Origin: Bugula neritina
Taxonomy: Eukaryota; Bryozoa; Gymnolaemata; Cheilostomatida; Bugulidae
Length of the DNA stretch: 60,000 nucleotides
Direction: 5' to 3'
Assembly (NCBI GenBank): GCA_964035545.1
Contig: OZ037773.1
Coordinates: 3,777,251-3,837,250 of the forward strand
Position 1 is the first letter of the stretch. Each line of letters starts with the position of its first letter. The notes below the pieces were generated by a model. It saw only the letters and a list, made by a program, of their open reading frames with translations, ran no database searches and was not told the origin of the DNA. Made by a program: the position numbers and the translations under genes. Of the stretch, positions 27,701-40,700 are shown piece after piece.

Positions 27701-28661
27701 GATGACTCACAATTCTGCAGACGAATAGTGGCCCTGATATTTTGGGGCACAGTGCCAGCAGTGTCCCTCACACTGTCTTCAGCTTCTATAGAAATAAGGC
27801 TATGTTTGACCATGTGATCAAACCTTAATGAAGTTATCTGTACAGTTTCTGAACCAAACAAATAAGAAATTATACAAAAATACAAATGGCTGGTTTGAAA
27901 ACATAAGGTGATTTAAAGTTTGATAAAACGACAGTTTCTTTCAAGCTTACAGTTCAAGAGGATAAAATACACAACATATAGCAATGGTTGCTTGTTTAAT
28001 TGGTTCAGAATAAACCAATTAGAAAGTTGTAGAACTTTACTGTGATAAGCTAAAGCCATTACCCAAGTCCCAACTGTAGTTATATAACGTATAGTATAAC
28101 AGAAATTATGCCAAGAGAAAACAACTTACGGGAGGAAACAGAGAGCATAAGACGACCAGACTTGGTGCCGTTGACAGAGTATTTTAGAGTGAGAGTATCA
28201 CTGGAGGATATGAGGGGCAGGTCCACATTGTCCTCTTCTATAGCTGTAAATGTTGTGGAGCCAATTCTACAAGGGAGAAAATGTGCTGATTATAGTATGT
28301 ATTCTATACACTGCATCCTGTATTCTATACACTACATCCTGTATTCTATACACTATATCCTGTATGCTATACACAAGATCCTGTATTCTATACACTACAT
28401 CCTGTATTCTATACACTATATCCTGTATTCTATACACTACATCCTGTATTCTATACACTACATCCTGTATTCTATACACTACATCCTGTATACTATACAC
28501 TATATCCTGTATTCTATACACTACATCCTGTATTCTATACACTATATCCTGTATTCTATACACTACATCCTGTATTCTATACACTACATCCTGTATTCTA
28601 TACACTACATCCTGTATACTATACACTATATCCTGTATTCTATACACTATATCCTGTATTC

Positions 28662-28725
<64 letters not shown>

Positions 28726-31700
28726 TATACCCCAAGTCATTGTATGACGCTACATAAACATACAAAACGCTGTTTTATTCCCCAATTAAAATAAGCGCTT
28801 TACATTACTTTATTAAAGTATAATAAAATGGATAACTAAGGTTATTGCATTAGAGTGTGGTGTTAGACATACTTGGTCTTGTCGCCATCGTATATGACGA
28901 GTCTCTCAATGTAAGTCTCTGGAGAATAATCTAGAACCTGAATGGTCACTCTCTGGTCGACAGCGGCTGCCTGAATCTCAAACATTATGTCATATTCCTC
29001 TACTCCGCCAGTGTTCATAGCCTGTAGGTACTTGACTTCCCCCACGGTTGATATCTGCTCAAAGAGAAAGTGTAAACTGTAGATACACCAGTCTGCACTC
29101 TGCAGTAAGTGTAAACTGCAGTATGCCACGCTTGTGTATGGACAGAGACTGTATACATAGGAATCTGCATTAGCACATTTGTAACAAAATCTGCAGAAGT
29201 AAGATGAGTAAATAACAAGTGAAATATGCAGAAAAATTATAACTAAAACAGCCAAGAATACAGAAATCATGCACAATATGTCAGGGATGATAATATTTTA
29301 AAACTATCTACATAAAAGCTAAAAATAAAAAGAATGAATCACATGACTATTGATATTTTAGACTATGAATAAAATAGGCATCTAACAGCTTTCACTAATG
29401 TCAGCATGTGATGCACAGAGACGAGACGACTGCATGTTTGGCATTGTCTGTATTCAGACTTGAAACATTGTTAAAAAAAATATCGATTTATACCAGATTG
29501 TAAATATCCATGAAGAATGTTAGCATGTACAAGATGTCTCCTGGACAACTCACTTGAATTATTGTATTGTCGAGGCTCTGATCTATAGAGGTCACGGTTT
29601 CCGATGGTATAGCCTTGCGGACATCAAAGGCGGTCAGCAGTGGAATAGACGGGTCGTAGCTGAACCCCGACTGACTGTTACCAGTGAAAACACAGTCTAT
29701 GAGAGTGAGATAACTGCTTCTTGTACTCAGTCCATCGCCTGCAGTCAAGAAATGTTGTAATAATTTTCGGCAAAACTCTGCACATGCTACCCCAGTACTA
29801 CATTTGCATACTGTATGAATGCTACCCCTTTACTGTACGGACATACTATATAGATGCTACCCCTTCACTACATGTACATACTACATAGATGCCACCCCTT
29901 CACTACATGTACAAACTATATAGATGCTACCCCTTCACTACATGAACATACTACATAGATGCTACCCCCACATAGTACTGTTTTAGTACTCACCCAGGTT
30001 ATGAGAGAAGGTAGATCTAGAAATATTATTGATGAGAGAAATATCCGGAGTTTCCAGCCCAAACGGCTCACTGTAGAGAATACTCATACCTGCGTGTCAA
30101 CAAAAGTGTACAATACTTTACCTGCAAGCTATTATACAATATAATATATATGTATAACTCTACCTGCATGCTAGTACACGCTTTACCTATAGACTAGCTG
30201 TAGCTAGCTTACGATATTCAAATTTTGTATGTAAAAACTTTCAAAATGTCTTCATAACAATACATAGATTCATTTGAAACACTAAATGCTGATGAAAACT
30301 ATCTAACTTCAAATTAGGAAACACAAATGCTTGAAATAACCTAAATCAGTGTGAGAGCCCCTTCGGCCAATCAGCACGAACCTGTGGAAGTTGATTTAGT
30401 GATGGTGAGGTCAGAGAAATAGTGGTAGTTCTTATCCACTTGCAGTGCTGGCACGTACTCATTGGTGAAATAATCCAGAAGCCCCGCCTCCTCTATAGTC
30501 ACATAACTTAGCTCAGATTTGGTGGCAGTGGCTACAATCTTCACTCCTGTACAAGACAGACACAAAGTATGTGAACGAATCAGCAAATAAAATTCAGCAC
30601 AACTAGAACCATTGAAATTTAAATCAATGTACAAAAGACAAATTATATTTACACAAATTAATAACAACCACTGAAAACACTTTCAAATTGCAGGTTTAGT
30701 ATAGACAGTTTATTTTCGAGCAGACAACTCCCACCAGTGATGTAGTAGTATATATATTACCTGCCCAGGTGGGAGGCACACACTTCATGGCAACATCGTC
30801 CTCGTGGGTACAGTCATTGAAGTCCCCATCTCCATCATGTATGCAGTCTCTGATATCACTATCTGACTCCATGCACCTGGGTATAGTGAGGATACGGTGT
30901 GGATACGGTGTGGATACAGTGTGGATACAGTGAGGATACAGTGAGGATACAGTGTGGATACAGTGTGGATATAGTGTGGATATAGTGTGGATACAGTGTG
31001 GATATAGTGTGGATACAGTGTGGATATAGTGTGGATATAGTGTGGATACAGTGCGGATACCGTGTGGATATAGTGAGGATACGGTGTGGATATAGTGTGG
31101 ATACAGTGTTAATACAGTGAGGAGATAGTGTGGATATAGTGTGCATACAGTGTGGATATAGTGAGGATACAGTGTGAATACAGAGATGACAAAATATGGG
31201 ACAGATATTCAAGTCATATTAAATGAGTCATAATGATAAACTAGGTCAAACCTGACGTGGTTGTATAGAATAGCCTGAGCTCTATTATAAGCCTGAGGTC
31301 TCTTTACAATCCAGCTATTAGGTAGGAGAGTGTAGCCAAAGTGCTGACAGACAATAGAGGCCTCTCTCATAGTCCACCCCTAAAATAAAATCTAAATATT
31401 TAAAAAGATTTAACCAATCAAAATCTTTGATACAACATATCATCCAATCAAAGCTGTTGTAAGTATAAAACACAAATACGCAATATAAATTAGAGTAAAC
31501 TTCTTAGTTTAAACTCAAAAAGTAAAAAGAACTTTACGTTTTAACTTTTTATGAAAAAAAAACAGTATGATGGCCGAATGAGATACTCTTAGCCTCAGAC
31601 TTGCCTTATTGCAGACTGTGGACCATTCACCAGTGAGGTTGAGTTCCAGTACCCCCTCAAACTCATTCTCGCCTTCTGTGAACCGTATCCAAAACAGGTT

Positions 31701-34700
31701 AGCCTGGCGCTCCATTTCTACTCGTCCGTTCATTATAATAGGCTGTTCACTAGACCCGACTGCATATATCTTTCCCTTGACTAGCACGCCAACAGTATTG
31801 TCAAATTGCAACTTTGTGCCTGTCAAAATACACTGCCGCAATTACTTACACCAGTCATTGTGTGATTATAACAAAAATGAACAATTATTAATATACATTG
31901 TTGAAGGCAATTCCACATTATTTTGTACGGAAACCCAAGCTAATTTACTTTTAGAAACAGCTTTCCTGTAATCAGGATTTAAACTCGGGCATTTCCCAAC
32001 CAGTAAACATAATTTTGACAACTCCACATAAAGCATCTGGTGAAATTATTCCTCCGCTTTTAAACATTATTATAAAAAAATCTGAACAAAAAAAGCATGT
32101 GTTAGCAGCAACACGTTACCTGGTGATAATTTGAACTCCTTGCTGCTAGGAATATTCACATCAGAGTCGACAATATACACTGTGTCTGGCTCAGATACAA
32201 AGTTACTCTTCAACTTTCCTCCCAGGTGTTTTGTACCTGAAACACCGAAACATACCTGGTAAATGTTCATAGAAACTAAAGACTACCGGATATTTATCTG
32301 CTCGTCACCAGTTCAACACAGCGTCAACTAATGTAATGTCTATTCATATATAATGTAGTATACACACAAACTATTGCTCCGAAATAACTGCTTCCCATAA
32401 AAACAGAAGACAATTTCTTCCAGATTCAACTGCTACAAATACCATTTCTGGTGAGTAGTTTGATGATTCAGAGTTGCTGTAGCACGATCTTCGCTAATAT
32501 ATAAACATACCACAAAAAACTTCGACAAAAATTACATTCATTTACACTATTAGTTTTATTTATACTGTTGGATCAACAAAGAGTCAAATTAAGTTTCTAG
32601 ATACATTATTTTGACTCCTTTTAGAGCGAGGGCCACTGAAATAGAATATTGGAGAGGAGGGTCAGACAACCCTGATTTAGATACATCATATGACCTCACC
32701 GTTCACCAGTCTTTCAAACTCTCTCGGATCTTTATTCCCGTCCCGAGAGTCCTGCTGATCATCCAGGTTGTTAGATTTCAGTGCAGGGTAGAAGTCAATA
32801 GACGCCAAGTTATACCTCACTTCCTGATCTAAGATCTTGCCTGTCGGACAGAATAGTGTCAAACTTGAGTTGCATTCATAGAATAGACTATGTACGCAGC
32901 ACAGACATTACAAAAAACTCCCTGTGAGAAACCCTTGATGGGGCACAGGAGCAACTATGACTGGATGCTCTTATTAACATCACCAATGACCTTTGCTAGG
33001 GCTAGAACCCATGACTTCGTGCCTACTAGGCAAACAGTCTAACCCCTAGACCATGGCTCCTCCCTTTGCACAGACATTACAATATTAGTTATATGTTACC
33101 CTAAGAATTTACAGAACAGCAGAGTGCTCCTAGAATACAGATATATGCACCAACAAACTAAATTGTATGTGACAACCAAAGTAGTATGACTGCATGATGA
33201 TTGGCTAAATAACACTTGAAAACTTTTCATTCTCCCATAACTTAGAAGAATGTCTACAGTGTACAATGCATTTAGTTGGTCCGGATGGTTACATCTCAAG
33301 CAAGTGATGAATGAAAAGAGCTTTCAAAAACAAATCAGTAACGACAGTTTATATCATCAGAGAACCTTACAGCTGATAAACTCACCAACTATACGCTCAT
33401 GATAGGCGCTGGGATCTGTTATAATAGAGGCACCCGAGGCACTGCCCCACCAGTTGAGAGTAGCGTTTATACTGATAGCAGTGTCTGTGCTGTGAGTAGC
33501 GAGTTCCAGCTGAGATGCAGGGTTTACTAGCTCATTGCGATTCAGCTTGATGTTACTACAATAGTAAAATATACCTACACTACAGTAAGATATACTTATA
33601 CTACAGTAAGATATACCTATACTACAGTAAGATATACCTATACTACAGTAAGATGTACCTACACTACAGTAAGATATACCTATACTACAGTAAGATTTAC
33701 CTACACTACAGTAAGTAATATCAATGCCACTGAAAATTATAGAATTAGAACGCAGAAATGACCAAAAATAAAAAAGTATAGCCTGAGTACCTAGATGAAA
33801 TAACGACCACAGCTCTAGCTCTGCTGCGGGGCTTCAGTATTGTCCCGCTGAAGGTTATAGAATTGTCTATCAGCCTGTTGTATCTGAAAATGAGATCCTG
33901 TGCCTGAGTCTGGGTAAGTCGTAGGTTGACTACATACGGTCCTGTGTTCTCCTTGAACCTGGCAGCAAAGTATAATACACCAATCATAGACAACGATACA
34001 TCCCTTTAACCAATAGAGTGACACATTACTAACCGCATGCTGATGAGCTCATTTGAGTACACTATTGCTTAGGAATTATACTAACACAGTGACCTCTACA
34101 CTCACACAATGACTTCTATACTCACACAGTGACTTCTACACTTACAAATTGCTCTCTATAGAGTAATCCACATATTTGTCCAGAAAAGCCCGATTTCTCT
34201 GAAGATCCGCTGTATTGTCTATTAGCAGCACGCCCTTGCTGTGAGAGGTGAAGGTCATATTCTTAATGATGCCGATCATACTCAGCATGGGGCTGACCTT
34301 GATGGCCTGGTAGGCGTTAGCTGACAGCGTGCTGAACTCCATACTGAAGTTCGTCAAACCTAGGAATAGCACCGTGTATGAAAGAGGGGTAAATAATAAT
34401 GAGCAGAAGAGAAAAGTGTATAGAAGAAAAGCTCAGTGAATGGTAGAACACGTTAGAGGTCATTGAGCACATCAGTGTGAGACACTTATATTGATAGAGA
34501 TCAAGGACAGTAACACAATGCGAGATACTTAGACTCAGGATTACACTGTGTCTGTAACTATTTAGCCCTAAAATCTAATTATGATAGAGAGATATGTAGA
34601 GCGCATACCTGATGCTACTCCGTAACATGAGAGTACGTGGACACCCTCCTTCCCATTTCTCGATATAACAGATGACTCGTTGATGACTAGTAACGAGTTG

Positions 34701-37700
34701 GCACAGTAATTTCCAACTCTCAGCCCAATATCAGAGTTGTCCTACCAAAAAAATATATCTATAATATAGGTCAGTTATGGTTATAAGACTTAGAAAATGC
34801 ATTGCACTTTGAGCAAATGTTTTTAATAAAAATCGAAAATTATAATATAAAGTATAGTTTATACACATATAGCATAATATAAAGTATAGTTTATACACAT
34901 ATATAGCATACTATAAAGTATAGTTTATACACATATAGCATACTATAAAGTATAGTTTATACACATATAGCATACTATAAAGTATAGTTTATACACATAT
35001 AGCATACTATAAAGTATAGTTTATACACATATAGCATACTATACAGTATAGTTTATACACATATAGCATACTGTAAAGTATAGTTTATACACATACACAT
35101 ACTATAAAGTATAGTTTATACACATACACATACTATAAAGTATAGTTTATACACATACACATACTATAAAGTATAGTTTATACACATACACATACTATAA
35201 AGTATAGTTTATACACATATAGCATACTATAAAGTATAGTTTATACACATATAACATACTATGCTGCAATATTATAGAGTACATATTGCAGCATATAACG
35301 TGCTAGATAATGTGGTATTATGAAGTATATACTACAGTATTTATTACATGAGATAGTGTAGTGATATAGAGTATATATTACTATACATAATATACTATAT
35401 AATGTAGTATTACAGAGTATATATTACAGTATATAATACACTAGGCATGCATACCTCCAGCTTAACGTTGACCAGCTCAGATTTCTGATGTCGTTCTTCT
35501 CTTGTTTTAAACTCATGGATGTAATCAATGTAAATCCCTACAGATGAAAAAGCTATTACCTAATTGATTTAGTAGTAAATTCATTCCCAACAAACATATA
35601 ATATTCACATTTTCTCATTACTCTCTAAATGGAATAAATGAATCTGAATTGTGCTGCTGATTCCACTCATTTCTAGTAACTCAACAATTGACCACGCAGA
35701 CTATGCCGTCATAAGAGTTTGCTATTCGGGTACAGCACAGCGCTATGATGACTTCATACATTGGCCTTACACATGCCAATTCATATGGACAAAAGGAAGC
35801 GGAAATTATTTCTTAAATAAACTAAATAAATTTCCAAGACTCTAGGTGAGGTCACACTAACCCAAGTGAGATAGGGAGGGAAGGCTGCAACACGTATTGT
35901 AATCCTTGACATAATTGATTAGGAATTACTTCAGAATCAGACGTTAGCATATAATCCACATTATTAGAACAGGTAACACTTACCTATCCCTTTGTTTCGC
36001 CGAGACGCGACGTTTCTCAGTACCCGTCTACCGCCCGAATAGGTGATATTAATACCGGAATTAGAGTTATCTTCCAGAACTGTGTTGCTCATATCTAAAT
36101 CACAAGCCCCGCCTCTGATTCGAAAGCCTCCACCATATTGATTTCTAGAAAATTGACTGTCCGTCACCTGCAACATGGTAGGTGGGAATAGAGATAGCGT
36201 TCCATGCTATAGAGTTTTCCGGTAATGGCAGAATGGCAAGCGATATCAAACAAAAGTATACTATTTGTATTACAGTATAGAAGGAAAGCAGAGTAAACAA
36301 CTGCTGACACAAGGTAAGCGGAGTAAACAACAACACATCTCTCAGCACACACCTTGACAAAGCTGCGGGGATTTTCAATCAGGACTCCATGCAGGTTGTT
36401 GTCTGAAGATGTCACTTGAGACAGGATGACGTCCTCAGCAGGTGCTCCTAAAAACACAAAAGAAACTCCACTACAACAAACAAATACAGGATGTGAGAGA
36501 TATGCTAGGCAGGTGAGTGGCAAATGTCAAATGGCTGTGATGACACGCAAAACAATAGATAAGCCCTAGTAAATAGCAAACACTCTGTGTGGGAATAAAG
36601 TGAGTATTTGCCAACTGGCGAACCGTAACTGAAAAAAAAACAGAGCTATGTATTTGAGAGTTGATTTACAAGTAAAAGCTAGGTTATTGGCAGAAGACAT
36701 GCATGTGACAGGCAGGTGAGTGTGTGGCAAGTGACAGGCAGGTGATTGTGTGACATGTGACAGGCAGGTGAGTGTGTGACAAGTGACAGACAGGCGAGTG
36801 ACGAGAGACAGGCAGGTGAGTGAGTGACAAGTGACAGGCATGTGAGTGACAAGTGACCGGCAAGTAAGTAGTAAGTGACAGGCAGGTGAGTGAGTGACAA
36901 GTGACAGGCAGGTGAGTGTGTGGCGAGTGACAGGCAAATGAGTGAGTGACAAGTGACAGGCAGGTGAGTGAGTGACAAGTGACCGGCAAGTAAGTGGTAA
37001 GTGACAGGCAGGTGAGTGAGTGACAAGTGACAGGCAGGTGAATGAGTGGCAGGTGACAGGCAGGTGAGTGACAAGTGACAGAGAGGTGAGTGAGTGACAA
37101 GTGACAAGCAGGTGAGTGTGTGGCAAGTGACAGGCAAATGAGTGAGTGACAAGTGACAGGCAGGTGAGTGAGTGACAGACAGGTGAGTGACAAGTGACAG
37201 GTAGATGAGTGGCAAGAGACAGGCAGGTGAATGAGTGACAAGTGACAGGTGACAGGTAGGTGTGTGAGTAGCAGGTGAGTGAGTAGTAAGAGGAATCATT
37301 ACATACCCTGAGTGCTGGTGACGAGAAAGACAAATCTGACGCATCCCCTGACCTGTACACACTCTGCTTCTCTATAAATAGCATCGAGACTGAAGTTTAC
37401 TGTGATCTGATGTGTTGTTGAAACCTCTGCTTGGGGTAGTCCAATAGTACCTGCAGCACAACGCAGAACTTTATAGCAGGAAACTATGTATTAAATTCAA
37501 TAGCCAAGTCTGCATTTTCAACCACAAGATCAAACACACGATAAAGCAAAACAAAATGGCTGTCAATATATACTTGCAAAAGTGTAACATTTGAATAGGA
37601 AGTTACAAAACCACACATTGTGCTCTGATTGTATAAATTGGAAGTTAGAATCTATTTATACAAGATGTGAAGTAGCATTGCAATGATATGAAGAAAACAG

Positions 37701-40700
37701 AAACCGAAGCCAGCAGTGGAGTCAATTGAAGTTAGCTAAGCTGATGTAAGAACCTAAATACAACTCCTACTAGCAGTGACAGCTCTGTACGCTACAGAAA
37801 CATTAGCGCCTACCTAGCAGCAACTTACCAGATTCTTGAAGGTGCAAAAGAAAATTTAAGTATAAAATGTGAGTTAGTTTAACAAATATTATCCTGCATA
37901 TAATATGTTTGGAACTTAGTCTAGCTTAGTCTAACTTACACAGTTCAGGCTAAGTTGACATACGTATATGCAATTGGATAGTTACTTATATATAAGTTGT
38001 ATAGAGTACGTATATATATATGAATAGTTACTCGTATATGAGTTTTAATTTACAGTCCTTTATATATGTTGTTTTTAATATACAGTTGTTTAGTTACTTG
38101 TATATGTTGCATAGAGTATATATGTACAGTTGCTTATATATGTTATACAGAGCGCACCATATATGACCATTACAACATCACTCAAGTACATTCATAAACT
38201 TCATTTAATTCATTAATTCACATATTTTACAGGAGCAAGTGATAGTTACCTAAGTTCTTCAGATGCCATGTTTTGAGAAGAGGGGCTTGTATACTAGGAC
38301 ACCCACTCCCTGAACTTAAGCAATTGCCATTGTAGATCTGAAGCTGGGCATCTTTAACTATTGGATCCGTAGCTACTTCTAGCAGAGAGATAGTCAGAAA
38401 GTTCCCAAAAACTGTCTTAAATGTCTACAAAGTGAAGCATAGAAATCACATTAGAAGTTGTAGGCAGAACTTAGATAGTGGGGCTGTAGACTAAACACAC
38501 ATGCACTAATAAAAATATTGTCAAATATGATTGAAACTATAGCATCTTTGAATTTATTTACCATGTAGCATGCTATGCCTTAACAGACATCTACTAAGCT
38601 TGCAGTGAGGTGATACTGTAGTTTGCATGCACCCAATACGTCATAAACAACGAAATTAAAAAGTTACGATTCTCGTACTATTTTAGACCAAAAAATAAAG
38701 CCCAGTGAACTCCAACGGTTACCAGTTTTCCACCCTCTGTGCACACGTTAACATATTCTCGTACTCTATTTCCTACCTTAGCACACTGTCTACTACCAGC
38801 CGGCGCCACTGCCGTGTATATCTGAGGGTAGAGGGAAGCCGTAGAGCTGAGACAGAAATCTCCTGTTCGCCACTCCCACCTCCTGTATATCTTATCCACA
38901 GTGCGCACGTACATCCCATTCCCCATGTTGTGGTGGAAGGAAGAGCCGGTGATTCTAACTCTACCTAAGCTAGTCGTCACATTCAGACCGTGACCTGCAT
39001 CATCGAGAGAATAACTCCCAATTAGTTCATTAGAACTTCATTACTACTGAAGCCAGTAGTAGTGCGCATACTCTGAGTTACAGAAATAATATAATTAAAT
39101 GCATTTACTTGAATTAGGAACACTGAATAGCAGAGTTCGAATTATGATAAATTAATTATTATCGAGTACTCTCATTTTTATATGGACAAAAACGTCGCAT
39201 AGTAAAATGTACCAGCATGGCACAACAAGTAGGGCCAGGCAATAAGATACACACTGACCTCTACTATGAGAAACCTCACAATTATCAATGATGGCGGTGC
39301 TGTTGATGTCAGTGTAGTTGATTGCATCATAAGCGCTGAACTTGACTCTCAAGTTGGACAGTTTAGGTACGTATGGAGAGGCTGATATGGCGGCAGTAGG
39401 TAAGCCTTCATCAGTCACTCCTAAACAAAACAGGCATACAAGTAAGTACAAGTCAGTTAATTACTAACAGTTGACTAAACAGGTGGCAGTGTATAGACTA
39501 ACTGATTGTTGATACAGAACTGTGAATAATATGTAAAATTAAAAATTTTAGTGTGAATGAAATTTATATTCAAAGCTGTTGAAAACACTGCTTGAAACTT
39601 ATATATTATTCAGCTATCAGAAATTAAAATAGAAATTGTACAAGTAATCATGTTAACACATGACATGTGTAAAGTTTAGTAGTTTGCTACCATTACTTCA
39701 ACAAGTGTGTTTAGAAAGACTTGCAAGCAATATGCAGCATACAGATAACAAAATATGGCCAGAAAAGTTGGCATGATATCTGTTGAGATGACACCTGAAT
39801 ACACGAGTCACTATATGCAGACGTGTAACATCCTAACCTGCATACAGAACGTCTGCATAAGATAATAAACTTGTCGACTCATTCAAACCGATACCAGGTG
39901 AGATTCGTCGCTCAAATGTCGTGTTGTAGAAGTGAATACCGCCCCAGTGACCTTGAACAAGGTCAGGGCGTATTCCTTGGCACTTGAGGTAAAGACTGCG
40001 CTGGTCTCCTGTAGACACAAATATTCAAACTATAGTAAGTATTGCACATGATCTACTAGATTCAGTTGGGAGTTGTCTGTACTATCATGATACCAGGTTA
40101 AAGGAAAATTAACTATTATATATGACACAATTAGACATATAGTATTACTAAGAGAGAGGACAACTCACTGCAAATCTGACTACTGTATCTGAGAGTGGCT
40201 GCTCCATCACAGTCCAGCAGTCGACTCTCTTCACCTGTGCAATTGGGCTGAGTAATAGCCAAGTACTTGTGGTAGTCAGTAGCAGTGAAGTTGTATGTGA
40301 AATAGTTATTGACAGGGGAGGCAAACCCTAACTGTCTGCATACAACCTTAGCATCTTGAGCAGTCCAACTAAAAAAACAGTTCATTATATGGTGTATGAC
40401 ATAAATAGTCCAGCAAGGGATGGACAACACAAATTAGGCATGTGTTGGTAGCATAATTTTGCTAAAATTTTCAACATGCAGAAAGTTAACAATAACGCAA
40501 ATATAGGAACTAACTTAAATTACGGTGAAAAATCCTTCAATAGTGAAACACCTGAACGTCATATGACATATAAGACACTTACAAGACAAGTGTTACTTAC
40601 TTGGCAGAATTGGCACAGATGCCTCTCCACACGTCATTGTACAGTATCTGCACAACTCCCTCATGAATATCGCTGCCATTAGCTAGACGGATAGTGCTAG

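Larger units (their letters stand above)
24497..31819 (-). other. bark: bark exons 18-33: extracellular repeat II
   Basis: Exons: 31819-31605, 31379-31252, 30876-30761, 30546-30382, 30089-29994, 29738-29554, 29054-28873, 28266-28130, 27848-27623, 27531-27353, 26878-26704, 26573-26476, 26357-26252, 25499-25358, 25006-24785, 24629-24497. Exon 18 reopens the beta-helix pattern (GTKLQFDNTVGVLVKGKI) and runs into SRCR domain 2 (GVLELNLTGEWSTVC, exons 18-20, closing DCTHEDDVAMKC). Exon 24 holds the CUB-like ERLVIYDGD. Exons 26-33 are beta-helix turns, with ENYWSTT in exon 32. Intron 18 uses a GC donor. Together they encode about residues 933-1,767. Confidence 0.87.

Noticed and set aside
28108-28740. 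Overlapping 157-186-codon frames on both strands
   Set aside because: Products of a 20-bp repeat plus (TA)n; a repeat unit without stops in several frames explains them. The true bark exon 25 ends at 28,130.
23085-31185. Arrays of short spaced repeats that might suggest CRISPR
   Set aside because: Units are contiguous and degenerate with no unique spacers, and the DNA is eukaryotic.
36566-37384. Long minus-strand open frames (up to about 270 codons) rich in Cys, His, Leu, Thr and Ser
   Set aside because: All overlapping frames come from one 20-24-bp minisatellite in bark intron 8; no domain and no start context.
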